From the NCBI RefSeq assembly GCF_963678635.1, contig NC_087065.1:71867345-71931344 (forward strand): a DNA stretch of 64,000 nt. Reading direction: 5' to 3'. The notes beneath the pieces were generated by a model that had not been told where the DNA came from, did not search any database, and was given only the letters and a program-made list of their open reading frames with translations. A program made the position numbers and the translations under genes. The DNA comes from Symsagittifera roscoffensis (taxonomy: Eukaryota; Xenacoelomorpha; Acoela; Convolutidae). This document shows positions 10,501-19,680 of the stretch, in pieces (position 1 is the first letter of the stretch; each line of letters begins with the position of its first letter).

Positions 10501-13024
10501 GAGAAAAAAAACTGTAGATAAAATGGTTGATAAGGTTGGGACTAGTAATATGATTAAAAGTACTAATATCCTTAAGGCTCGAGCAGGGGGGAGGCAAGAG
10601 TTGGAAGGAGTGGATGGAGAGGTCGAATCAGTGATGGTAGCCACAACACCCTCAAGTAGAGATGTGAAGACTCGCAAGAGGAAGAGAGAAGTGGAAGGAT
10701 TGGGTAGTCCTTCAGTGGATGCTGTTTCGGAAGGAAACTTGAGAGAGACGGCGCCCATGGTTTTGGCTAGATGCAAGACGGCAGCCTACAAGAGCAGCTC
10801 GGAGCTCAGAAGACCACTTGAAGTAGAGAGGGAAATAGAGGTTTCCACCAGTTCGACATCGGAGGAAGACTTCAAGCCTCAAAAGATAAACGTGAAGAGA
10901 GGTTCAACGAACGGACAGACATGGGAAGTAGATGTCGGCAAAGAATGGATCTCGAAGGCACACCAGGCCACGGGCAAGCGAGTGACAAGTGATCCATTGG
11001 AAAGGAACAAGACGAGGAACACCTCCCGGACGTGGTGGGTGGCTCTTGAAACATTGAAAGAAATGGAGGACTGCTGGAAGAAGTTGGACAGTGGAGTAGC
11101 TCGCAAGCGACGTAATTGGGCCACCCAGCAAAAGGCCGAGGTTAATAGAATAGAAATGGCAAATCATCTGAAGAGGTCCTGGCAGAGTTTGTTGAAGGAT
11201 CATTTTGAAGAAGCAATGAGGACACCCTCATCAGCACCACCATTAATGGCGAATCCCTTCGTTAGAACTGCAGGACAATTAATGTTCACCTGGAGTCTGG
11301 TGGGGATAGAGTTGGAAACACTGACCTCGTATGACAGGCTGAAGTTGGGAAGCAAGAAGCTAGAGATGTATCAGGCACTGATGCAACACGTAGCCAGGGA
11401 CAACGCAGGCTTGAGCCTGGCCAGAAGAAAGGATGCCACGTGTTTCTTGAGATGGATAATGTCGATGATGTCTGATAGCACCATCCTGGCATGCCAACAG
11501 AGAGCAAGCGCAAGCAAAACCATGGAAAAAAGAGTCTCAACGGTCATCTTGAACGTGTATCAGAGCACAGGAATAGAAAAGGAAGAGGGTTCCAGACTAT
11601 CCCTAGAGAACCATAGGAAGCTAGACGAGGTACGGAGGTTTTATAATAAGAAGTTCGAAGAAGAACATGATGTTCACCGTAACCTGGCCTCGTCAGAGCA
11701 GTACTCGAGAATCAGCGAGAAGGGGGAATACCAATATGTGTCTGGAGTGATGGGAATGGCCTACAACCCCTTCTTAGACTCGGAAGCTGGAGGCGCCCAC
11801 AGGAACCATGAGGTAGCGGAGCTACTGAAGTTTTGGACAGAAAGAATAATGGAAATAGACGCGGTGGAAAAAGAGGGGCCGAGCCTGGGCCTGATTCTTG
11901 AGAAAACACCAGAGGTGGTGAGCATACCACGTTCAGACAAGAGAGTTGAAGTGAACATGGGCGATGGAAATGGCTTGTTAACCACGAACTTGGGAGTGGT
12001 ATGGAAACTATTAAGACCCTCCTGGTGTCCACATCCCCACGCGAGTCTGATCGAGGAAACCACCGAGCGAGTGAGGTTAGCACCAACGGAAGATGAAGAT
12101 CTGGCAAAGTTGAGTGTGCTGCATAAGCTAATTTCACCTCAGATGCAAGAGCCAGGCGAAAAGACTAGTAATCCCGGGTCAGCAAAGAAATTGGAGCCGG
12201 GTAGCTGTCTGGATTCGACGTGTGGAAACGGAGAGCACACCTGCGATGGACGGTCATGCGTTAGAATACTGTCATTTCAAAAAGAAGACCTGGTCACTTG
12301 GTTCGAAGACATAACAGAAAGGGAGAAAAGTGAAGTGCAAATAGTAGCGGAGTGTTACGCGAGAACCACGGTGAATATAGCGACAGCTCTCGGATTCTTT
12401 TCGAGAATGTGTAGTCTGCAGTCACTGGAAAGACTAGAATCTGAACATCATTTAGTGACGGCGTTGAGCGTACAATCATGGCCCGGGGTGTTGCAGGTGA
12501 CTCAAAAACACATCCGGAGCTGGAAGGTTGGTCTCGAGGCGGAAATGGGATTTCCCATGAGCGAAGCTTATGGCTTGCCATTGAACGCGAAATCGCTGAT
12601 AGGGTCAATGATGGCCAACTTGTGCGGAAGTCACTACCCACTGCACATGGTGATGGTGGAAGCATCCAGCCAGAGAGTACTGGTGGACAAGGCCTTCTCA
12701 GTGCCCAAGTGCGTGAGGTTGGCTCGGATATCGCATCACTCGCACAAGTTGTTGAGAAAAATCAGAGGGACAGTACCAAAAGAATTGAGAGATGACTTGA
12801 GTGAAATCTGGGGAGAAGAACTTTTGAAGTTGGAGAGAGAGAACACAAGCGATCACGAGAGACAAAACGTGATCGGAAAACCTGTGGGAAGTGCTCCAAA
12901 CCTGAAAGATAACGACACGATGCATGAGAAAATGATGGAGCTTGAGCCTCTCTTGGAAGCCTCGCGGAGCGTAACCTCAGGAGCATTGAAATCACCCATG
13001 GAGAATGCCCATGCCACTGTTTAG
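7532..13024 (+). CDS. ORF2 part 2 of element A: second SGNH-like domain remainder and long region of unknown function
   Basis: This frame directly follows the TAG at 7529 in the same phase, so its first ATG is probably not a native start. The opening ~110 residues complete the second SGNH-like domain, including FAGMND with Asn at 7604. Next comes a block conserved with C (LDEV...SNF.RQLK...DDH near 8000-8065). A hydrophobic stretch (about 8545-8615) could be a buried helix or a membrane segment. I recognise no family in the remaining ~1600 residues. They include an acidic low-complexity middle (about 9850-10900) and a conserved CX4CX6CX4C motif at 12206-12259. The frame ends at TAG 13022-13024 because one base is missing near 12975 relative to C; homology continues in the +1 frame. 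Confidence 0.75.
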   Translation: MLTLVVAIKSEMPCEPELLLFAGMNDHLHAMGLLEQLKGDEIPTSRKIWEAIQALFAAMNEVQENVDSRFGSKTKVVFTTSPGYANMPPALQFVYAVLILIAEGSEWRILMAAPNRELEPSNLRLRKSELAAAWADISHVLRGFYGLADILIVLDEVLLLEISNFARQLKFSPVIGDDHPAISKLTASLWFRSMDVKITNSTSKSRGPSNERRNVAETEKQLGSLKYRLTQENGWWPFLTPRLENATNKTREEAPLLVKQVWSFLEKQLELAEVRDMTVARFVSAANEVTIAGFWREHAKGELKTRRDYEILKFLSPCWEKEFLAGIFGTTATIFGAFVQEILGMPISLLLALYLVYPRYLFNMGPAYMFSRGVETLRVDGYLALVLLTHGELVSFHRLMEYGEPLSMGRFHTSIETSSYKCAAGLKTLLVQYLMMQNRHMTGEDENPTSREEWKKTNRGMPLLTDLCLAMRSDPMGIIRGLEEVVTCIYGPAVTYAFPDPLVTTYRHSVTHLSLISILDGTALNWCQQEVLRGRMSNTVLFGKVKDAELILYNFRGQMQCRMGGKREGPIEMYPKFWNLNPLTADGREILRIPAWKECFALVKRELETIMEKEILPATMPEFPIVRRMTLGMNSPLVVPSIMARMTTEEMQKDFTDGWDPLFIGYTAAVYFHTSEIKVNSWTTQAKKSRGSQPPGYEVRKVLRTLEKEGLENMLPIWDDGRMIVMEGHVALVDDMKFATRKYKAPYGLEQVEIRQEGTELDAAGQLHVALTEYKKLDPTTPSPLSADTPGDKRSGPVEDRFKKILERRRHESEEESMDETLSEAGEDMEVGNTPEPGPSGEELTTQELLKDLSEENWADTATPPLIPSPRKDLELPLASETFNMGMILLSSEEREKNTFEGNRDIFLGSLKDDAWQEFLEEFNQEVGSETTLDKFKKELWNTVVRFGEPLLIGTGLDEKARKELLSKLVELRSSRSKTREEKCEDSSTRRKKTVDKMVDKVGTSNMIKSTNILKARAGGRQELEGVDGEVESVMVATTPSSRDVKTRKRKREVEGLGSPSVDAVSEGNLRETAPMVLARCKTAAYKSSSELRRPLEVEREIEVSTSSTSEEDFKPQKINVKRGSTNGQTWEVDVGKEWISKAHQATGKRVTSDPLERNKTRNTSRTWWVALETLKEMEDCWKKLDSGVARKRRNWATQQKAEVNRIEMANHLKRSWQSLLKDHFEEAMRTPSSAPPLMANPFVRTAGQLMFTWSLVGIELETLTSYDRLKLGSKKLEMYQALMQHVARDNAGLSLARRKDATCFLRWIMSMMSDSTILACQQRASASKTMEKRVSTVILNVYQSTGIEKEEGSRLSLENHRKLDEVRRFYNKKFEEEHDVHRNLASSEQYSRISEKGEYQYVSGVMGMAYNPFLDSEAGGAHRNHEVAELLKFWTERIMEIDAVEKEGPSLGLILEKTPEVVSIPRSDKRVEVNMGDGNGLLTTNLGVVWKLLRPSWCPHPHASLIEETTERVRLAPTEDEDLAKLSVLHKLISPQMQEPGEKTSNPGSAKKLEPGSCLDSTCGNGEHTCDGRSCVRILSFQKEDLVTWFEDITEREKSEVQIVAECYARTTVNIATALGFFSRMCSLQSLERLESEHHLVTALSVQSWPGVLQVTQKHIRSWKVGLEAEMGFPMSEAYGLPLNAKSLIGSMMANLCGSHYPLHMVMVEASSQRVLVDKAFSVPKCVRLARISHHSHKLLRKIRGTVPKELRDDLSEIWGEELLKLERENTSDHERQNVIGKPVGSAPNLKDNDTMHEKMMELEPLLEASRSVTSGALKSPMENAHATV
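12206..12259 (+). other. Conserved CX4CX6CX4C motif in ORF2 (A)
   Basis: Four cysteines have identical spacing in all three copies (also 31584-31637 in B and 46496-46549 in C), preceded by PGS and followed by a basic residue within three positions. The arrangement suggests a small zinc- or disulfide-stabilised module. No known family was recognised. Confidence 0.6.
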
Positions 13025-13791
13025 CGCAAACGGTGTGGTATCCAGATCACAAGAACCTTTGCCTGGTGTGGGATATGGAAGAAATCCGGTCGATCGGACT
13101 ACCGGATCACCGACAGAAGGTGACGATCTTGGTAGTGAGTACGATCTTGGCTCTGAGATGGATAGAAGAGAATATAACGAAGTATCGGGAAGCGGGGACG
13201 CCAACGGCAGAGTCAATATACGCGATAGACTACAGTAGGAGACTCGAGTTGTTTGAGACTGCGTGCAAGGTATTCGCCATACCAACGGAAGTCAGACATG
13301 TCTGGAGCCGTTTGAGGTACTTCCCATGGTTTCGGGCAACGCTGACGTCCTGGTTGTACATGACAACGAAAGATCACATGAGAAAACATCAAAAGGAGTA
13401 TCGACAGTTCCAGGCCGAGATTGGGCCGGAAGCTTTCAAGAGACCCCTGTTAACCCATCGTAATGCAATCACGACAGGATGGAAGAGAGTGGGTAAGATG
13501 TCTAGAGACAATACCAAGGCGAGGGAATCGATACTAGAGGAGGACCTGGCGAAGAACGTGAGCTTGAGCCTGCACAACTCCTTTTGTTTGAACCGGGAGT
13601 CTAGGGTGAAGGCACTACCCAACCAAGCAAAGAGGTTGCAAGAGCAAAGAGAATGGATGCGATCCTACGAACAGCTGAAGGCTTGGGAGGAGATTGTGAT
13701 TAGCTCCGATGATGAAGAGGAACTGTTGAGACAGTTTGCCGTATCTAGTACTTCAGGATGCAGTACCTCCAAGGCGAAGAGTGCGAGATGA
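12976..13791 (+). CDS. ORF2 part 3 of element A: basic C-terminal tail in shifted frame
   Basis: The homology to C and B resumes in this frame from about 12976, through a conserved CHC motif at 13012-13020 and a WYP triplet, to TGA at 13789-13791. The open frame usually called from 13033 starts with GTG and is not a real start. The tail contains a conserved PWFRA..TSWLY segment, a THRNA segment and a LHNSFC.. R motif shared with B and C, and is rich in Lys and Arg. I do not recognise a family. Together with the two preceding segments it makes one ancestral ORF of about 2955 codons (4928-13791) with two breaks. Confidence 0.75.
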   Translation, partial: LRSIEITHGECPCHCLAQTVWYPDHKNLCLVWDMEEIRSIGLPDHRQKVTILVVSTILALRWIEENITKYREAGTPTAESIYAIDYSRRLELFETACKVFAIPTEVRHVWSRLRYFPWFRATLTSWLYMTTKDHMRKHQKEYRQFQAEIGPEAFKRPLLTHRNAITTGWKRVGKMSRDNTKARESILEEDLAKNVSLSLHNSFCLNRESRVKALPNQAKRLQEQREWMRSYEQLKAWEEIVISSDDEEELLRQFAVSSTSGCSTSKAKSAR

Positions 13792-14220
13792 GCAGGTGGC
13801 TCGAATGGATCTTGAGTCTTGAGAGGGAAAGGGGGGCTTGAGCGTGGATCCGGGTGAAACTTGGATTCACGAAAAAGAAGTTTTAACAAAGCAAATATTG
13901 TTATTAATATACTATATTTATTATATAAATGGAAATACTGCATGACATTTTCCTGATTAAATGGGACAAAAGAAATTTTAAATGATTGGCTTAAAAAGCG
14001 AGAATTCGAGGGTGCAGGTGTGTGCAGATTTTGATTGCTGTTTAGCGATAGTGTGAAAATTTTACATGGCTGTGAATTTTGGGGTGTAGATAAGCTTAAG
14101 TCTGCTGCAAACTTCTGTAAATGACCACTGGCACTGTATCTTGAGTAACACTCGGTTTTCTGGGACTCACTGGCAGAAGACAGCACGCGATGAGGACATC
14201 GATCTCGAGTCCGGGGAGTA
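13792..14220 (+). other. 3' UTR of element A with LTR-adjacent polypurine-like motif
   Basis: This is AT-rich and non-coding. It ends with GTCCGGGGAG at 14209-14218, two bases before the LTR start, which is where the plus-strand primer (polypurine tract) should be. No other gene is seen. Confidence 0.7.
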
Positions 14221-15126
14221 TGTGCCAGTCGGTCATATTTGGAAGTTTGACCTTGAGAGAAGCAAAAAACACTTGATTTAGGAGAGAAATTTAATTTTTC
14301 AAAATTTCGAATGGAGCATGTCATGCACGATTTTCTCGCGATAACTGAAAATCAGAAAAGAGAAGTCAGAACGATTGAGTCACACACGCGGGAAAGTTGT
14401 AAGAAAAAGCAGTAGGAAAATGCTATTCGCAATTTCCATCACTATCATAATCGAGAGTAGAGCTGTCCCATCTGTGACAGAGACGAGAGCATTCCCACGA
14501 ATTGGATTATAGCGACTGGAGTGTTATTCGGAACTGGACTAGAGTGAACCTTCGGTGGAAAGGTGGACAACTTGAGTGTCCTAATGGTTCACAAGAAAAC
14601 TATTGTCTAGAGTATAAACTCGTTCTCATTGTTCAAACTATAAAACATTAGACTCATTTAGTTACGTTATTTAATTCTTGAGTTAATTACCGACTGGATT
14701 ATTTCCCACTTCTTGAGCGTGCTATTATGTGAGTACAAATTTAAATTTCTCGAGTGTATTTTATGATAGTTATGTTGAGATAAGGCGAGTTTTAGGTTGA
14801 TCCATCTGAAATGGATCAAAGTTCCACTGTCTAATAAAAAGTAACTTAACGGATTGTTCCAACCCGGTTTTTAACGGCGTTCATGTATTTTGGGTATCTA
14901 GAGACCTAAGTATGGGGACGTTTCTAATTCTAGAGTGGGGGGATATTTTAGTAGTAGCCTTTAAGCTGTAACGGGTCGTAGTCTCATGTCACAAACGAAC
15001 CGAACTGGCTCCGACCGTTCTTGAGGTAGAAAAACACAAGAGATGGTGTCCCTGACCCTTGAGCCAGTGGTTATAGGGCCTATTTTTCTTAAGCCTCATG
15101 TGTGACTGCAGTAGACGAATGTTACA
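14221..15126 (+). repeat. 3' LTR of element A
   Basis: The repeat is 906 bases, begins TGTGCCAGTC and ends GAATGTTACA. It has little overall identity to the B LTR but the same order of landmarks: a TTTCGAA block, a TATA-like TATAAAC at 14613-14619, GTTGATCCATC near 14796, a GGGTAT..GAGACC block near 14893, a CGAACTGGCTC block near 15003, and a terminal CGAATGTTACA. The start is set by the conserved CCGGGGAGTA just upstream. Confidence 0.75.
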
Positions 15127-15409
15127 GATGGTTAATTTGGCCTGAAATGGTAATTTCCAAATTTTCGAATTGGGCGTGAAAGGAGCAATTTATTTTTTCA
15201 TCGACAACTGAAACTACAAAAAAACGCAACAACACATTCGTAAGAACAGACAAGTCGAACGAGAGAGTAGTAACAAATTGAATTATGATCGAGAGTATTG
15301 ACAGAAGACCATTCCGAGTTGCAACGAATGTGCAGCTACAATCGTTACAAAGCGATTCCCGAAAACCAGGAAAGGTGTTGAGACGACGTGACCAGCCTTC
15401 CGAAACGAG
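15127..15409 (+). repeat. Left piece of older LTR (T), interrupted by element B
   Basis: The segment matches the middle of the B/C-type LTR, including TTTTCGAA, the TCCGAGTTGCAAC...GTGCAGCTAC block and CCAGCCTTCCG at the end. Its continuation is found at 34874, on the other side of B. The first ~115 bases of this LTR are missing here, which would be explained if A had also inserted into it and they lie upstream of the window. Confidence 0.6.
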
Positions 15410-16301
15410 TGTGACATTCGTTCAGAATGGACGAAAATGCAGTTTCGAGTTTTTGGCAGCGAACCTTCCGAATTGGCGGTTTTGAAGGATTAAGAGCGTT
15501 ATTCAGACGATTGGACAAAAAAGTATTCGGAAATTCCTAAATTTTAAAAATTCGAAATGATGACGTAATAATTCTGAGAAACGTCAAAAACGGCCATTTT
15601 AGAAAAAAACCAAAATAGAAACACAACAACGATAGTTGCGACGACAACAACAACTAAAAACTCGAGAATTTGAATCGGAGAAAAGCAGAAGTATCAGAGA
15701 CCGCTCCGAGTTGCAACTATTGTGTCGCTATAATAGTTGCAAGGCCGTTGCAAACAACGGTGAAGGGTGGAAAACCATCCTTCCGGAAGGAAGACAAGGG
15801 TCTTATTTCCCCGGATTCAAGAATCCGGAGGGATCTCGGGACTGGAACTCATATCTTTTTATATAAACTTTTAGCTTCCCTGTTATGTCCTGAATTGAAT
15901 TTAATTAACATCTGAATTCATTTTACGAGGATGAGAAGCTAGGAGTTGGGGGAAAGGGTTGATCCATCTTCGATAGAGATGATGATTTTTAACTACTGAA
16001 CAAAAACAATCGTAAAATAATAAGTAGTAGTAGCCCTGATTTTAGGAGTGACCTCGTGGTCTGGGGATACTGAGACCAAGCCATGAGCTCACTATTTTGC
16101 ATGTAATTAAGTTAATTTGAGCGTTCTTGTCGAAGCCGGAGAACAGTAACGTTTTTGTTGACCCGATGTTGAAAAAATTACCAAAAGAACTGGCTTGGTA
16201 GAGACGGTGAAAAGCATGTAGAGCTCTGTTTAGACGTTGGCCAGTCGTCTTAGGACCTAGCTTTATTTTCCGTCGATATGTACTTCCGGGCGAATGTTAC
16301 A
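15410..16301 (+). repeat. 5' LTR of element B
   Basis: The repeat is 892 bases, with TGTGACATTCG at the start and CGAATGTTACA at the end (inverted terminal match). It contains a TATA-like TTATATAAAC at 15859-15868 and an AATCCGGAGGGATC motif near 15822. It is followed by the putative primer binding site, which identifies it as the 5' copy. Confidence 0.88.
15859..15868 (+). promoter_or_regulatory. TATA-like element in 5' LTR of B
   Basis: TTATATAAAC lies about 450 bases into the LTR. The same sequence is at 34431-34440 in the 3' LTR. It probably sets the U3/R boundary shortly downstream. A related TATAAAC is at 14613 in A and TATAAAAC at 37016 in D. Confidence 0.5.
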
Positions 16302-16313
16302 TAGATGTTTTTA

Positions 16314-16328
16314 TGGCGCTCCTGGGTG
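16314..16328 (+). promoter_or_regulatory. Putative primer binding site (B)
   Basis: TGGCGCTCCTGGGTG begins 12 bases after the LTR end. It starts with TGG as expected for pairing to a tRNA CCA end, and is identical at the same offset in D (37463-37477). The matching tRNA was not identified, and the 12-base spacing is larger than usual. Confidence 0.5.
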
Positions 16329-16816
16329 TTATTCTTTTTTAGCATCATCACGGGCAGAACCGTTAACGAGCACTCCGCGCCGAGCGGATGCTCACATTAA
16401 CGCCCTTAATAGGTCAAAACCGCGGAAGCTTTTTAACCTAGTTAAGACCAAAAATTCACGAACCAGGAAGGGTGGGGGATCGGCCATCCCCTCGTTCCCT
16501 GAGAGGTTTGTGACCAAAAACACTTAAAGATAAATATAAAACCAAACAAAAAGTAGTATAGTACCCAAGAAAAACAAAAAACATAAAAATAACTGAAAAA
16601 ACCAAAAACAGTAAAAAAAAAAAGTAAAAAATCAGTAGAAATTATCCCCCCAGACAAGATGTGATCCGACCCTCCCGTTTGTTGTTAACAGATATATTGT
16701 TGTTACAGGCAATTATATCAATCAAGATCGTTACGATCATTTTTGCAGCCCGTTTGTGAGGCTTGTACTGTAGGGTTGTTTGAGTATTTAAGCACACGTT
16801 AATGCTAATTTGCGCT

Positions 16817-18924
16817 CAATCCGGAAGGGTCCGCTGATTTGCGCTCAATCCGAAGGGGTCTTGGGAGAAGACTGATCCGGCAAGCAGTACAAGGAGCGAC
16901 AAGAAGGGGCTCAACGACGACAGCAATCGACTGTTGGGTATCGATAACAAGTTTTGTATCCCTTTTGGTACAAAAATTAAGATAGTAATCTGTGGGGGCT
17001 CGACAGTGCTGCACTGTAGTGACCCTCCACCGATTTGCGAATATCCGAGTTAAGCACCTTAATTCGGGTATTGAACAAACCCGGAGGGGTATAGTATTAC
17101 TAATATTATTACTTATATAGCCCCTATTAATACTCCTATATCGTTTTTCAGTAAAAAAACAAAGGAAACAGACCGGTTTTTAGGGTCAAAATAGCGATAT
17201 TTTGATTCCCCCACAAATCGCGATTTTTGACGTATCGATATTTTTTGAAACGGGAAAAAGCGCTAAATTAGTGTGTTACATCGTAATTGCACTACTATAA
17301 TAGGTAGAACCGGTTAAGTGTAGTTCGGAAGTGGTTGGAACTATTTTGGTACCAAAAACTAAATTTTCGTGATTTTTGAGAAAACGGAACACTATAAAAT
17401 CAGAAAATTTTTTGAAATCTTTGAGTTAGGACAGAAAAAATAGTTGTTCGGACAACGTCCACTAGTGAATCTATAGGTCTTAAGACCCGTTTACCGAAAG
17501 CCTTCCGGAGTACAGAGAAATCGAACTTAACAAGTTTGATTCAGTAGATTCATCAATCCGGAGGGGTCCAAATAGCATAGTTTTTCGTACATTTTTTCAA
17601 CTATAGCTTTTTATAACTAGAAGAGTATAGGCCTTTTGAGCTCGGATCAATAACTTTTAGGTCGAAAAGAACAGAATTGTGGAAAAAGTTAGGCGGAACC
17701 TATAGGAGAGAAATTTCTTGACTTTAGAAAAAAGACGTTTTGGTTAATAACTTTGGAACCACTGGACAAATCCAGTTGATCTTGGTACCAATAGATCAGA
17801 AATTAGCTGAGCTTACTAATAGGAGGAAAAATTATTCGAAAAAGTAAGCGTGAAAATTTTTTGAGATTGTTTTTAGCAAATTCACCAATTCGCGAGGGTA
17901 GACCCCTCACGTTTTATAATTTTTTTTGGAAAGCCCAAACACCCCTACCAAAGGGTAGAAACGGTAGAATAAGGCAATTTTACGCTGTTCTAGAAGAATA
18001 GGGAAGGCTAAAGGCACTGGAAAACCTTGTTAGAACCGAAATTAGGCTAGCGATAAGACCCTTCACCGTTAGCGTGAATTGTCAAATAAGAGTCTTAACT
18101 TCAATCCGGAGGGGTCCAAATAGCATAGTTTTTCGTACATTTTTTCAACTATAGCGTTTTATAACTAGAAGAGTATAGGCCTTTTGAGCTCGGATCAATA
18201 ACTTTTAGGTCGAAAAGAACAGAATTGTGGAAAAAGTTAGGCGGAACCTATAGGAGAGAAATTTCTTGACTTTAGAAAAAAGACGTTTTGGTTAATAACT
18301 TTGGAACCACTGGACAAATCCAGTTGATCTTGGTACCAATAGATCAGAAATTAGCTGAGCTTACTAATAGGAGGAAAAATTATTCGAAAAAGTAAGCGTG
18401 AAAATTTTTTGAGATTGTTTTTAGCAAATTCACCAATTCGCGAGGGTAGACCCCTCACGTTTTATAATTTTTTTTGGAAAGCCCAAACACCCCTACCAAA
18501 GGGTAGAAACGGTAGAATAAGGCAATTTTACGCTGTTCTAGAAGAATAGGGAAGGCTAAAGGCACTGGAAAACCTTGATAGAACCGAAATTAGGCTAGCG
18601 ATAAGACCCTTCACCGTTAGCGTGAATTGTCAAATAAGAGGCTTAACTTCAATCCGGAAGGGTCTAGGGAAGGACCACATACCCTTCCTAGTTGATACAA
18701 ACAGCATAATAGCATCGGAGAACGTATTCGGAGGGGTATAGGTTGAAAATCAAGGAAGTCTCAGAAAAGCTATTTTTACAAAACCGGAGGGCTCCCAATC
18801 CGGAGGCGTCTTACATTTGCTAAACCAGAGGGGTCCCAAACCAGAGGGGTCTCAATTTTGCCGACCCGGAGGGGTCCTATTGTTGCCAATCCGGAGGGGT
18901 ACTGTTTTTGTCAACCCGGAGGGG
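16817..18924 (+). repeat. Dispersed CCGGAGGGGTC motif cluster
   Basis: At least a dozen copies or near copies of AAYCCGGAGGGGTC occur: 16817, 16846, 17077, 17553, 18101, 18649, 18726, 18781, 18796, 18821, 18837, 18862, 18887 and 18911. Seven of them fall within 145 bases at the end. The LTRs also carry one copy each. Confidence 0.8.
17553..18648 (+). repeat. Tandem duplication of a 548-base leader module (B)
   Basis: The two units 17553-18100 and 18101-18648 are nearly identical. Each starts with TCAATCCGGAGGGGTCC, and the same motif (TCAATCCGGAAGGGTC) begins the sequence after the second unit at 18649. A single diverged copy is recognisable in D at about 42655-43010. Confidence 0.88.
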
Positions 18925-19005
18925 CATTATTTTATTAAAGGACTTAAGCAAATAGAAGAAAAGATAATAGTGAGCGGTGTTAGGTTATTAAGAGACAGGC
19001 TAGGA

Positions 19006-19285
19006 ACCAGTGACTGCACTGGTAACTTGCCTTTAAAAAAGACCAGACCAAAACAAAACAGGTCCAAACTCGGATATTCGCGACACTAAGTCTAGAGTTT
19101 GTAACTCATTGGTGTGGATTGAAATCCTAAAACGTTTTTGAGAAAAGTGACTGCCCTGAGGATTTTAGTAGGTCTAGCTCGGGCAGTCCGAAGGCAGATA
19201 GGTAACACAGGACTCGGTGGGTGCAATAGACGCCCACTTGAGAAAATTACTGCCTTCAAGTTTTGTCTGTTTGGTGCAGCACCAA
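19006..19285 (+). other. Three stem-loops upstream of gag (B)
   Basis: ACCAGTG/CACTGGT at 19006-19023 has a 4-base loop. CTGCCC(T)GAG/CTCGGGCAG is at 19151-19186. GTGGGTG/CGCCCAC at 19217-19237 has a 7-base loop. The near-palindrome TTGGTGC-A-GCACCAA is at 19271-19285. They could be RNA packaging or translation signals (inference). Confidence 0.4.
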
Positions 19286-19680
19286 GCAGGGAAAGCTCTT
19301 TCATTATAAAAACACGTTCGACTATTGTACTGCGACCGACTAAAAGTACACTACACATACGTTTTTCATAGAGATATTCTCATTTTGTTATATCTGGTTT
19401 TAAATCAACAGTTTGTGCTTGATTGGGTAGTGAATACACTATCTTTTATATTGACTGATATCATCATACTGTGCTAGTTCTCAAATCTTACGACTCATAA
19501 TCGATTATTGTGAATAAGTTGTAAATACGCTGTGCCGTGATAACATACAAGAATTCGTGGTCACTATTTAATAGAAACTTTTGGAATTTATTGTGTTGTG
19601 TTATTATTATCAGTAGTCAGATCAAAAGGACACTATTAATCGAACTGAGTGTATAGATAGTAAAAATTGATAAAGTTAAA

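Larger units (their letters stand above)
1..15126 (+). mobile_element. Element A: 3' portion of a giant Ty3/Gypsy-like LTR retrotransposon
   Basis: The window opens inside the reverse transcriptase and runs through RNase H, integrase, the Pol C-terminal extension, a giant second ORF, a 3' UTR and a 3' LTR ending at 15126. The 5' LTR, leader, gag and most of RT lie upstream of the window. Its proteins align throughout with those of B and C but are clearly more divergent, so A is a separate subfamily. Its LTR keeps the layout of the other LTRs with little base identity. At least three breaks are visible: a one-base loss near 2625, a TAG at 7529-7531 and a one-base loss near 12975. Confidence 0.9.
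16302..19680 (+). other. Long leader (5' UTR) of element B
   Basis: This is 3.4 kb without a supportable gene. In order it holds: the primer-binding-like TGGCGCTCCTGGGTG (16314-16328); a module at about 16340-17160 homologous to the D tandem unit; a 548-base segment present twice in tandem (17553-18100 and 18101-18648); a cluster of AAYCCGGAGGGGTC-like motifs (16817-18924); and three stem-loops (19006-19285). Short open frames here are not conserved and are not called as genes. Confidence 0.75.

Noticed and set aside
13033-13791. Separate 252-codon gene after the large ORF in A
   Set aside because: It begins with GTG, and homology to C and B extends upstream of it in the same frame to about 12976. 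It is the frameshifted tail of ORF2.
4928-13791. ORF2 as a retroviral envelope
   Set aside because: I see no signal peptide at the start, no clear surface/transmembrane layout and no furin-type site. The recognisable content is a coiled coil and a hydrolase.
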